Origin: Perca fluviatilis
Taxonomy: Eukaryota; Chordata; Actinopteri; Perciformes; Percidae
NCBI RefSeq assembly: GCF_010015445.1
Contig: NC_053127.1
Location: forward strand, 8,636,276 to 8,700,275
DNA: 64,000 bases
Direction of reading: 5' to 3'
Part shown: in pieces, positions 50,101 through 60,508 of the stretch
How the letters are laid out: the number at the start of each line of letters is the position of its first letter
How positions within the stretch are numbered: the stretch's first letter is position 1
Program-made: the position numbers and the translations under genes
The notes under the pieces: generated by a model
The model's database searches: none
Seen by the model: the letters and a program-made list of their open reading frames with translations, nothing else
What the model was told of the DNA's origin: nothing

Positions 50101-51248
50101 TTTCTTCATGAAGCCATCCCACTTGACGGGAGGTAGGACTCCCACTGATGATAGACCCGGCTGCTGCAGGGGATAGTGACGCTGGGGGGTGATGGTAAAC
50201 CTGCCCACTGTGCCCGGCGGTTCCCTGTAGGGAAAAAACAATATAACATCTTCTTTACAAATTCCAGACACTGCCAAGGTCATGTGCACGTTTGTACGAC
50301 TCCATGTCATTTTTCTCGACCAAAAGTTGCTCAGGGGATCATTATCCCATGAAGCTTTTCTGGGAAACGGAAGAAGTCCATCACTGACTAAAGGCCGTTT
50401 TATGCGTGCACCGCTCGAAAAATGTAACTACACGTCGCTCGGCCGTGGCTTGGTAGCGTTGCATCCCCCCCCGACTCATTTCCTGGTTCTCCTTCTCCAT
50501 AAACAACATGAAATCAAGGAGAGGGTTAACTTTTCCTAACCTGACTCCGCCAGATGGATTGCTTCACATTTGCTCGGCATACCCATCTGGGAACTTTCCG
50601 TTGGAGAACTTTTGGGAAGGGGCGAAAATACTTGTTAGCTGATTGGATAAACCATCCGTCTATCACCTATGTTGGTTATAGACGGGCCAAATCAACCAAT
50701 CAGATCAACGAAGCGTATGAAAATACAACCACAAGCCCCTGCTGCTGCAGGCAAAGCATAGCTCGTTAGCTCAGCAAGCAAGCAAACATGTCGGTAAAGG
50801 ATATTTGCCGTTTGTGTAACGAGAATTTAGGAATAAAAGGCTCCATTTCAGGTTCCCGGTCCATATTCCAACAGAAGGATCCAAGAGGAAAAAGCATTAG
50901 CGAGCAGCTAACAGAATTAGGGCTACCGCTGTCTGAAAATACTGGTTAACTGATTGGATAAACCATCTGTCTATCACCACCTAAACCTGCCTCAAGACCA
51001 ATGCTGATTGGCCCGTTCGTTTGGCGAACGGCTCCAAATGTTCTCCATCTCCAGATGCCAGACTGATCTGCGAGTGGAAAACTGGAGCTCACCAGATCAG
51101 GACGGTCTCACGAGGCTAAACTTTTCCTGCTCCAGATTTCCCACCATGGTCAGAAAGCACAGGGGAGACACTTTGTTTCTCTCACTATGACTCTAGAGTC
51201 AGTACTCGCTCCAAAGCTAATCACAGTCACTCTCTCACTTCTCCGTCG

Positions 51249-51306
<58 letters not shown>

Positions 51307-52797
51307 TATAAACATCGGGCCACTTACGTAGGTTACGGCGAAAGCTCTGCAGAACCATAAAACGGCCTTAACGTCAGTGATTTATATTAGTTTCCTTTTA
51401 CCATGTCTGCTTTTTGAAAAACAAGGAGCATTGTTTTCTGTTCATATAATTACATATTCTAGTTTTGTTTCTGTTTCTATTCTCTAATATTTTCTCATGT
51501 TTTTGTTAAAATAGATTCTAAAAAATTGGTATTTAAAAAAGTATTGTTCAGGAACCAGCAACGAATTCACAGTATCGGTAATGTTTAGGGCTGCTCCCTC
51601 TTAGTCGATTAGTCGACTAATCGGTCGTTTTGGTCTTAGTCAACTTAGATTTCTTTAATCCATTAGTCATGTTTTATGCTTTTTTTCATGCTGAATGACT
51701 TATTTCCAAGAAACGTACGAGCACATCTCTGGTAAACAAGAATTAAAGTGGTGCTTTTGCATGACTCTTTGTGGAGAAACTCAATTTACAGATCTGTCGA
51801 TTAAATCAACTAATCGATTAGTCGATACAATTGAATGAATGTTAGTCGACTAAGAATTTCTTCAATCGATCACAGCCCTAGTAATGTTATCGAAAACTTG
51901 TAACGATACCCCGCCCCATGTATTTCATAAATATAAGAAAATCTTGTCAATGAACCAAACCAAAACAATGAGTGTTGAGGTTTCCCCAATTCTAAAATTT
52001 TTCACAATGGCTCACAAATTGTTAGAAATGTCTCTGTCTCTATTGAATATCCATCAAGAGGCGGCTACTAAATAAATGTTATGTTTATTTGAGTAACAGT
52101 TATGCCGATAAAGATTCTTCCAACGGCTTAATAGTTAATGATTAACGTTAAAACCCGCCAAGAAATTTAAGTTATATTCTGCATGCCCACGCCTCCTAAG
52201 GGACTGAGAGCTTGGCTAGCTACGTTGATAAAGCGTGCTTTGGTTATGAACGTACCCAGCAAACGACAGCCTCCTGTTTGGGGTATAGACAGCATGGTTG
52301 GGTCTGGACAGCTTTTCCCGCAGCTGCTCTCGAGGATTTCTCCCTGCTCTCGGCCTCCCGGAGTCGGCGGTTGGACTTTCGGGTTTCCCGATGTAACTCC
52401 CCATTAGGAAATCCCGAGGGCTGAAAAGAAACGAGTCAGTTGCCAAGCTTTCCCTACGATAAATCCCGGTTTCAACGAGCCTTCCTCTGAAGTGTCCCTC
52501 TGCCTCCGGGAGCTCGTTTTTGTTTCTGCCGCTCTTTCTTCTCCCCCGTGCGGCTACTGACACGCCGGTCACTCCCCAACCCCACAACCAGCGCCGGAGC
52601 ACGGCTGGGACCTTCAGCCCAGCCCGCGGATTGAGGCCTAGCCTGGCGGGAAGCGGTTCTCCGCTGTGATAGTAACACACAATACAACACACTACAAGAA
52701 TTAAAGTCGCGCAAAGAAAAGTAGGAATATAATAAAGAGCAAGACTAACTACGCCTAAAGCAGAGAGAACAGCTAAGTGTTTCTCCCTAGGTGACAT
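41145..52797 (-). CDS. pom121: Nuclear pore membrane protein POM121, 13 coding exons, complete
   Basis: POM121 is an integral pore-membrane FG nucleoporin that anchors nuclear pore complexes and takes part in interphase pore assembly. Exons in transcript order: 52256-52797, 50015-50224, 49482-49631, 48400-48480, 48080-48251, 47904-47992, 47745-47824, 46874-46995, 46685-46784, 46083-46355, 43864-45777, 42927-43028, 41145-41245. They total 3,936 nt, or 1,311 aa (human about 1,249), and phases close. The N-terminus carries a long hydrophobic segment (residues about 8-45, ending [12 protein letters not shown]) that anchors in the membrane. The middle has family blocks such as [24 protein letters not shown], a basic [10 protein letters not shown] nuclear-localisation-like motif and [18 protein letters not shown]. 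The large exon encodes Ser/Thr/Ala-rich FG repeats, including an expanded FGSS array. The end, [20 protein letters not shown], matches the family C-terminus. The chosen ATG has a good Kozak context; an in-frame ATG ten codons upstream (52825-52827) would add MRVLRRRVAA. The exon 2 donor (GTCTCT) is weak but the phase fits. Confidence 0.96.
44310..44760 (-). repeat. Coding minisatellite in the pom121 FG domain
   Basis: Within exon 11, a 30-bp unit encoding [10 protein letters not shown] is repeated, with some 39-bp versions adding a second QAT. Together with flanking variants ([12 protein letters not shown]) there are 14 FGSS motifs at about residues 945-1095. All unit lengths are multiples of 3. 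The repeat also opens long shadow frames on the opposite strand. Confidence 0.92.
47357..47531. mobile_element. Nested palindrome / small foldback element
   Basis: Outer arms AGGTTAGCTCCATG…AAAAATGGGT pair with ACCCATTTTT…CATGGAGCTAACCT. Inner arms CAGTACCAGTCAAACGTTTGG and CCAAACTTTTGACAGGTACTG pair around a short loop near 47444. The inner ends resemble Tc1/mariner MITE termini. Lies in the pom121 intron between exons 7 and 8. Confidence 0.8.
48780..48836. repeat. (ATCC)n microsatellite
   Basis: About 14 tetranucleotide units of CCAT/ATCC in the pom121 intron between exons 3 and 4. Confidence 0.95.
50624..50978 (+). repeat. Segment bounded by 44-bp direct repeats
   Basis: GAAAATACTTGTTAGCTGAT… (50624-50667) recurs at 50935-50978 with about four differences, 311 bp apart. 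The segment between contains a short Cys-rich ORF. Lies in pom121 intron 1. Confidence 0.75.
50788..50949 (+). pseudogene. 53-codon ORF fragment with a CRLC motif
   Basis: ATG-to-stop frame beginning [18 protein letters not shown] and continuing [18 protein letters not shown] before running into the direct repeat and a stop. The CxxC start recalls N-terminal Cys motifs of zinc-finger proteins, but no second Cys pair is present. It is on the strand opposite to pom121, has no visible promoter or downstream exon, and is most likely a captured or decayed exon carried by a repeat. No function is proposed. Confidence 0.4.
51123..51375 (+). repeat. Interspersed repeat family B, copy 2, with (CA)n
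   Basis: Matches 6020-6305 and contains a pure (CA)n run at about 51251-51304. Lies in pom121 intron 1. Confidence 0.6.
51586..51880. mobile_element. hAT-like MITE with perfect 8-bp duplication
   Basis: 295 bp with ends TAGGGCTGCTCC and ATCACAGCCCTA, flanked by GTAATGTT on both sides (51578-51585 and 51881-51888). Interior is rich in TTAGTCGATTAGTCGAC. Lies in pom121 intron 1. Confidence 0.92.
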
Positions 52798-52819
52798 GGC
52801 GGCAACGCGCCGCCGGAGG

Positions 52820-52839
52820 ACTCTCATATCCCATCATGC
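52820..52839 (+). promoter_or_regulatory. ZNF143-like motif upstream of pom121
   Basis: The segment ending TCCCATCATGC resembles the ZNF143/THAP11 promoter motif (ACTACAAyTCCCAkCATGC), 23 bp upstream of the chosen pom121 ATG. The left half matches less well. The Kozak region itself (GCCGCCATG) also resembles a YY1 site. Inference from motif only. Confidence 0.35.
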
Positions 52840-53119
52840 GCTCTTCTGGCGCTTCTTCTTCTTCAGATTTTAGGGGCTTCGGCGGTTTGGTTTTCGGTGC
52901 ATCATCGCCATCTACCCGTGGAGGCCACTGGCGGTATTGCTACGAAAAATCCCCATGTGGCAAGTCCATCTGCGGCCTAAAAAGCATTTCCCCCACAGGC
53001 CAAGAGGTAAAAAATTAAAAATTAAAGACAGTAAATGGACTTTTGATTCTAGATTATTTTGCCTCACTACTTTTTCAATTGCCCAGAAAGGACCACAGAC
53101 AACTGGGATCACCAGGATG

Positions 53120-53131
53120 TTTATTTTTATT
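53120..53131 (-). terminator. Two AATAAA hexamers for the Kir channel gene
   Basis: Two minus-strand AATAAA hexamers (53120-53125 and 53126-53131) lie about 190 bp past the channel stop codon, leaving only about 320 bp before the pom121 start region. Confidence 0.55.
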
Positions 53132-53316
53132 TAAACTCAACACAAAACATTACATAATGATTAACATAGGGCCTAGATTAAATTAAAAGCAAACCTTATT
53201 AAACATACAATAGAACAACATAAATTAGGGCCGCTCTGAGATTAATATTCCTAAATTAGCACATGATGGTTATAGTTTATCAGGGAATATCACAATCACA
53301 CATAGCCAACATTTTT

Positions 53317-56300
53317 CTAAAACACTTCTTTTTCCTTTGCTGTGCTGCTGTCTTTTGCACTGAGTGGGGACATTTGGACTTCAAAGGTTTTGTCAAATGC
53401 ACTGTAGTCCACACGAAACGCCCCTTTCTCCAAGGAAATGCATGATTCAAATCGGTGGCCCCAAAGGACCTCGTCCTCTGTGTAGGATGTCCTCGCCTGG
53501 CAGGTCATACCTGCAACACAACAAAGCATCAGGGTCAGGTAAATGTCACTTTATCCAGGAAAAAAACTTTTTGTCTTCTACATTTTTGGTCTTCCATCCA
53601 CACTTGGCCAACATCCTTAAACCAATAAGAAGAGAGTTTTTTTTCAAATGTGGTCTAATTTAAACTTTTCAAAATCACTGATAGAAGTTTCATACAGCAA
53701 GCAGTAACCACTGGGTCTGCTGTTTGGCACTGTTGGTGTTCTGTATCTTAAATCCACAATCATCAGATCCTACACAAAACTTGTACCATTTGCTACAGGT
53801 TGCTGCTATCTAATCTCATTACGTAACCAATAGTAGCTTAAAATAAGTAATATGATATGATTTATACATGGCAAGTTTAGCTAACTAATGTCTGTAATGG
53901 CAACAATTACATTTAAGCATGATTCCTTATATTCTTATGTTTTATTTGTGCTTTGGTTTTTCTTACAATACTGAAAAAGAGTTTATCTCATTCCCAAATG
54001 TAGATTCTAACTAAGTGAGACGTCCAGTCTGGAACATGATGTGAGCACTGTTTGTCTGAACAGATAGGGGCTACAAGGTCACCCTAAAACTATCAAGTTT
54101 TCCCATGCCAGTTTGAGATGTAACTGGGGGGTGAAAGTCGTACAAGGAGGAGGCGAAATGGCTCCGAGATGTCTCTTGTGTTTTTTTGATTGTCTTGAAG
54201 TGAGGGTGAGGCCATGGTTTTTCCATCCAACCACACCTACTAGATGCACCATTAAACAGTTTGACAACTCTTTTTACAGGACAGAAAAGGATCTGAAAAT
54301 GCAACGTAGTGTTGTAGTACTCGAGACTGGTCTCAAAACCCCTTTTTGAAGGTCTTGTCTCGGATTCGACACATTTTTACTTAATCTTGTCTCGGTCTCA
54401 GATAAAGAGGACTTGGGATTTTATTTTAAGACCCGTGAAGACCACAACTGCAGGGATATCACTAAATTGTCTGTGAATTGTCTGATCTACTGTATGTGTG
54501 AGCATCATTACTGTGATTGAATGTAGTCTAAAACTTCCTGCTTCAAATGCAACCATAACTTCACTCATTTCTAATTTGAAGTTTGTTACTGTTAACCCCC
54601 TCTCCCCGGCCCCTTAACACGCACTCCCAAGAAAGTGAATGCTGAGGAAGGAGATGAAGCTCTGGTTGTTTAGGACATGTCAGCCAAATCGTCGGTAATA
54701 CAATTTGGCTAACTAAACCATAACCATGTGGAGTTCATTTGCAAAACAACATCTAAAAGAAATGCAATGTAACGCTGACTGAGCGCTGGGATCTTTCGGA
54801 TCAGTTTTAAGGAGTGCCTATGGTTAGCATTTTCTATATTTTATCATGTCATGCAGTGTGAGACTCGCCCTGCCTTGGTCTTGGTCTCAAGCCCTTAAAG
54901 TTTTGGTCTTGTCTTGGTCACGATACACTCTGGTCTTGGTGATGACTTGGTCTCGGTTTAGGTGGTTTTGACTACAACATTGATGCTAAGTTTTGAAATG
55001 TAGCTGCGTTACTATGGATGTAACCTTATTTGGAGAACAGCACTCGACTTAAAAATACTTCTACAAACCCGATGCTTCCACGATGCCCTCCAGGATGACA
55101 ATGATCTCGAAGGTCTCCCTCTTCAAACGCTCGGACCCTACCTCCCAGAAAGGGCTGCTTTCATTGATGATGTGGGTGATGGTCTGGGGTTCCACCAGGA
55201 GAAGCCTGTCTTGCCCACTGTCGTAGCCCAGATTGATTTCCGACTGCTCCAGTGGGATGAACTCGCCCTCCTTGGTCTGCCTGGATTTGATGAGCTTGGC
55301 CCTAATCTTGGCGTCCACCATGTGGCTCGCTCTCAGATCACCAATGCGGAACAGCATGCACAGCTTCTCGTCACGCTCACATATGACGCATCTCTTGCTG
55401 AAGATCAGCGTCTGGGCTCTCTGCTGTGGCCGGGAGATTTTAACAAACATGCAGCCAACCATCAGAGCATCAATAATGGAGCCAAGGATGGACTGGACCA
55501 TCAGGAGCACCGTACCCTCAGGGCAGTTGGCTGTCACCATCCTGGAGCCATACCCAATAGTCCTCTGGCTCTCTAATGACAGCAGCAGGGCGGAGAGGAA
55601 ACTGTCTACATTTTGGAAGCAGGCCTTCCACAGCGGGTCGTGAACATGTGCAATGTCATCACGCAACCAGGCACCGAAGAGGTAAATCCCACCAAAGACC
55701 ACCCATGTGAGAATGTAGCACATAGTGAACACCAGAAGGAACCAGCAAAACTTGAGGTCCACTAATGTGGTGAAAATATCTGAGATAAAGCGACTCTTGT
55801 CTGCAATAGGTCCCAGATTGACCCTGCACTTGCCATCCTTAGTGACGTAACGCTGGCGCTGATTGCTAGAAGGGACATGCAATGAGTGCTCGTCACCCAG
55901 CAGCTTCCAGCGCTTCATGTGACTCTGCAGCTTCTCGGTCGCAGAGACGGGCACGTTGCTGACGCCAGTGGAGCATCTCGATTGCCACCTGGAGCTGAAA
56001 CGCTTGAGGTGTCTGCTGCGATGCGAACGCTGGGGCTTTGGCGTCTCCTCTACTGGTTCCAGAGTAGCTGATTGAATAGTGTGCGGTTGGGGGGGCTCTT
56101 GCTCAGCCGAAGTCAGAGCACAAGAGGACTTGCTGCAGGGACTCGGGGAGGGAGAAGCCTCCTGAGGTGGTTGGAGTGATGAGCACTTCAAGTTGTGGAT
56201 GAGAGAGGCTCTTTTTGTGGTCATCATGGCAGAAACAGTAGATTTAGCTGTAGCCTGAAAGGAAGGAAAACAATGCATATTATTCACAAAATACAAAAAG

Positions 56301-59300
56301 TATAAAACTACTAAATAAATGACAAGTAGATTAATAAATTATGTCCTATTAAAGGCTGTCAAATTCTAAAGTGCCTCCAAAATGTGGCAGAGAAATGTGG
56401 CTGTGGATATTGGTGATACAGCCATATTGTGCCAGAAACTGGAAGACACGACCACCGTGAATGTGAGGCCGGGGGTCTGATCTGTGCTACTGGTGCTATG
56501 ATCGTTAGTGTCTGATATGATATTATTATAAAAAAGTTGAATAATGTGAATTATGATTTAGTGAATTAGGGTGTGGCAGTAGCTTAGTTTGTGGGGACTT
56601 GTCTTGGGAACCGGAGGGTCACCGGTTCAAGTCCCAGTGCAGACCAAGTACGGAGTGTGGACTAGTAGCTGGAGAGGTGCCAGTTCATCTCCTGGGCACT
56701 GCTGAGGTGCTGTTGAGCAAGGCAGTTGCCTGTCCACTGGCAGCCCCCTTGCTTTGACATCTCTCCATTAATGCATGTCCTGTTTGGCATGTGTGTGTAT
56801 TTTGGGAAAACAGAGTGAAACTACTCTCTCTTTAACTACTCCTCCTCCCTCATTGAAAAATCCTAAATCTATCACACTTTTGTGAGTTGCATACTGGACC
56901 GTGATTGGTGGTTTCCAAACTAGTTCAAAATCATCTTGTACATTCACGTGTTAAACTCAGGTTTAAGGTGAGCACAATGACACTTTTCCACTTCAGCGGA
57001 TGAAAAGAGCCTTCTCAAACTTTGCACATACACCTCTTTGCAGTGAAGCTCAAATAAGTTAAGTAACAGTAAGAAAAACACATTTTTGAGTGGAGGTGGA
57101 CATCCTATAATATAGAAAGCTGTACCTTGCAGGTGTAAGGAGTGTAACGGGCTGATTCTGACTGTGGTCGGGGCAGGTATGCCAGCAGATGTTTAGCAGT
57201 GAGAGTCTGCGTTGGGGGAATGGAGTTCCTGCGAGGCTCGATCCTGACGGAGCTCCTCATGTGACTGTTGCTCTGACCATTTTGTAGTGTCTCTCTGCTG
57301 CACATCACAGTGGAGATCATTGCTGAGGTCCTCAAGTTGTTGATTTCTCTTCAGGTTTTGCCTCTGTTTGGGCAATGGAATTAAATAGTCAAATATGTCA
57401 GTTTTTAACAGTTACCAAAGCTTTTTTTGTTAGTGCTGCTTCAATACTTGGATAACAACACAATGATAATTTAGACAGTGGTGGCAGCAATCAAGAGGTT
57501 TTGATAATAACCTTCATGTACATTTTGTTGTTGCTCAAGGTTTTTTTATTGGTAGGCTATTTAAAGTCATATAAAATGCAATAAAGTACAGATATAGTTG
57601 GATATACACAATATATCCCCCCATTTCTGCTCCAACAGAGCCCCATCCCTATTAATAGTACTACTGTACTGTTTAGTAATCAAACTGAATGTATGTAAAA
57701 TAAAGTCAATGTGACAAATATGGTGAGACACACAAAAACCAAAAAATAAATAATAATAAATGAATAAAAAAAACATACAAAAATAAAATGAAATTTAGTT
57801 TAGAAATAAATAAATAAACTATATATAATATGAGGTCAGTAGTACAAAACTACAATACAATATTGGTGGCGTCCATTTTTACTGTATAGGTTAAAAATGG
57901 TTGCCAGGTAGCATAAGATTTTTTAGCACAGCTTCTTGTGGAACAGCAAATGTTCTGCAATGTCAAATGATAAAGGGCTTTAATCTAAAAGAGATGCAAA
58001 AGCTATCATATTGTTTGCCTGGTTACTAAGATGTATATCTTGTGGAGCTACTCCAAATACTGCAGTAGAAGCAGAAGGGTCTGTGGATACTTCCAAAATA
58101 TCTTAACAGGTGTTAAATATTAATTGCCACAAACTATTCAGTTTTTGACAAAACCAAAACAACATACATTATGTGAAAAGGTGGCTGGTGGTTGCCTGCA
58201 TCGGTCACACATAGGATCGACACTGGGCATGGACTTAGCCAAGCATTACTTAACAGTATTTCAAATTGTCTTAACCTCTTATTCCTATCTTTTATATATA
58301 TATATATATATGTATATATATACACATACATACATACTACCGGTCAGAAGTTTGGGGTCACTTAGAAATTTTCATTCCACTCATTTATAGACAGAATACC
58401 ATCTGAGATCAGTTGCATTGTTTTTTATGTTTTTTTTAACCAGGGCAGCAGTTTTCAGATTACATAATGTTCTTACATAATTGCAAAAGGGTTCTCCAAT
58501 GTGTTCTCAGTTAGCCTTTTAAAATGATATCAGATCAGTAAACAGAATGGGCCTTTGGAACGTTGGATGAATGGTTGCTGATAATGGGCAATGTAGATAT
58601 TGCATTAAAGATCAGCCACTTCTTTCTACAACAGTCGAGAACCCTTTTGCAATTATGTAAGCACATAATGTAATCTGAAAACTGCTGCCCTGATTAAAAA
58701 AACAATGCAACTGATCTCAGCTGCTATTATGTCTGTAATGGAGGGGAATGGACATTTCTAAGTGACCTCAAACGTTTGACTGGTAGTGGTATATATACAT
58801 ATACATATATATGTATATGTATATGTATATGTATGTATGTACTGCCCTTCCAAGAACAAATCTCTGAGATCCCTCCAGATGCAACTATAGATCAGCCTGA
58901 TGATGTATGAAGCAAATATTGCTTTACTTCCTCATTTGGAGTAACATGAGGTCTCATTGTTCTATATCTATGGTCTCATCAGTCTGAAGTGGGCTGATCA
59001 GTGTCTCTGTCACTGCTCCAATTTGCTACACACGTAGGGATTATCACTAATCCTCAAAATTAATCGGAGAAAAATCGAGGAGGAACACGGTGGATTTGAA
59101 AAGATTACTGCCAGAAGGCTTAGAGAAAGTATTGTCCAGATGTGTCCAAGTGAACTGTGATAACTTGCCTTGTCATTGTGACTATTGTATCACAACAATA
59201 ACACACATACAAAATGTGAACAAGTTTCTGAATCCACACAAAAGTACATATAATGTACTACAGTGTAACATACAGCTTAACTACACAATATAACCAAGTA

Positions 59301-59803
59301 AACTTAAGTAACTGAGGTACTTCAGACATAATGGGTACAGCAGTAAGGTTACAGCGTTACACTGATTCAAAAAGTTTAGAAAACTCCTGATCTACATAAC
59401 ATAGTTTAAATTGCAAATAAAATTGAGTATTAAGTGTTAACATATAGTGGAAATAAAAGCATTTTTACATCTCAACTATTCAAATACACATAATATTGAA
59501 AATGTTTTTTTTTTATTAACAGATTTCTACCACCGATTTATCTGCTGAATAGAACATCCAAAAAGAGAAGATAATGACATACCTCTGTAGAGCACACCTT
59601 TAGATGAAAACAGCCGCTGCCAGAACTTACAGTGACTTCCTTGTTGGAGTCATCTGATCAGATGAAGTAGGAGACACTGTTGGAGAGAGCGAGGAGGCTC
59701 TGCTGTGGGACTGTCCAGCTGTTTGTCTCCTCCCCCCGGCCCGGCCGGCATCATTCACAGAGCAAAACACTGCATGTTGGGGCTGCTGCAGCTCCACAGA
59801 CAT
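53317..59803 (-). CDS. Kir3/GIRK-like inward-rectifier potassium channel subunit
   Basis: Inward-rectifier channels are two-transmembrane tetramers of the plasma membrane; Kir3 members are opened by G-beta-gamma, PIP2 and Na+. Secure exons are 55069-56254 and 53317-53510; the intron falls just before MTCQARTSY. An exon at 57126-57348 joins in phase. A further 5' exon at 59631-59803 also joins in phase if a weak acceptor is used, giving 591 aa; otherwise translation may start at the ATG near 57321. In order: a Ser/Pro-rich N-terminus, [14 protein letters not shown]1 ([19 protein letters not shown]), pore helix, TIGYG filter, M2 with rectification Asp ([17 protein letters not shown]), and the cytoplasmic domain ([20 protein letters not shown]). 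Asp in IGDLRAS matches the Kir3.2/3.4 sodium-site Asp, and the pore-helix Ser (LLLSLES) is Kir3.2/3.4-like. Oddities: Arg before TIGYG, Ser after it, and QQ for the usual KK after the M2 proline. The paralogue is not assigned; Kir6 is less likely because the C-domain follows Kir3. Confidence 0.88.
54310..54979. mobile_element. Inverted-repeat element rich in TTGGTCTCGG
   Basis: Ends TGTTGTAGTACTCGAGAC and GACTACAACA are inverted; the interior repeats GTCTTGTCTCGG and TTGGTCTTGG on one strand. Lies in the last intron of the channel gene. Superfamily not assigned. Confidence 0.65.
56569..56830 (+). mobile_element. tRNA-derived SINE, A and B boxes present
   Basis: A box TAGCTTAGTTTGTGG (about 56579-56594) and B box GGTTCAAGTCC (56624-56634), then a body with CTCCTGGGCACTGCTGAGGTG and TTGAGCAAGGC typical of a teleost SINE. 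Lies in the intron upstream of the main channel exon. Confidence 0.75.
58336..58787. mobile_element. Tc1/mariner-like MITE flanked by (TA)n
   Basis: Ends ACTACCGGTCAGAAGTTTGG and AACGTTTGACTGGTAGT are inverted, and the arms continue for over 150 bp (GGGCAGCAGTTTTCAGATTA / TAATCTGAAAACTGCTGCCC). It sits between TA-rich microsatellites (58281-58335 and 58788-58845), which fits a TA target. Confidence 0.85.
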
Positions 59804-60508
59804 TAGGGACAATAGATTCCTAATGTGTAATATTTATTTTAATAGCACTTTTCTTAACAAAGAATCATCCATCTCGCAGATTGATCATGATGTGGTGTGT
59901 AAGTTGACGTTTTCTCCTGGGAGACACTAAGGTTTCCCTCCCCCTTGAAGTGTCCAGAATTGACATGGCTCATCCTCTGAGGGGCAGGAATATGCTCTGG
60001 TGCCCTTCCCATTACATTTGATATATCTCTTTTGTTTAAGGGAACATTTTGGCCCGTTGAGGTGCAAAGAGGTCAAAGGTGCCTTACATTACATTAAATT
60101 ACATTACATACAATTTCATTCATTTAGCTGGTACTTTTATTCAAAGCAACTTCCAATAAGTCCATTCAACTGTGAAGGTGTAAACTCGAAACAGCAAGAA
60201 TCAAATACAATAAATATATTAGCTTCAATAAGCCAAACTACAAAGTCGTACATAAGTGCAATTCTTTTTTTTCTTTTTTTTTATATATATAGCCATCATC
60301 TTCTTAGCCAAGGTGTGTTCTCAGCCTGCAAGGGAAGATGTTTAAACTTTCAGCTGTCCTGATGTCAATTGGGAGCTCGTTCCACCATTTAGGAGCCAGG
60401 ACAGCACAGTTGGGATTTGGTTGAGTGATTAGGTGTCCCTCGCAGTGAGGGAGCAGAAAGCAGATTTGCCAATGCAGAGCGGAGTAGATGGGCTGGGGTG
60501 TATAGTTT
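59804..60508. other. Channel 5' flank, no further gene seen
   Basis: Upstream of the first candidate channel exon. Contains ACATTACATTAAATTACATT and CTGGTACTTTTATTCAAAGC repeat-like sequence around 60085-60150. No TATA box or further exon could be supported. Confidence 0.4.

Noticed and set aside
55172..55643. Plus-strand ORFs over the Kir channel exon
   Set aside because: Antisense to a conserved channel coding exon; no independent coding evidence.
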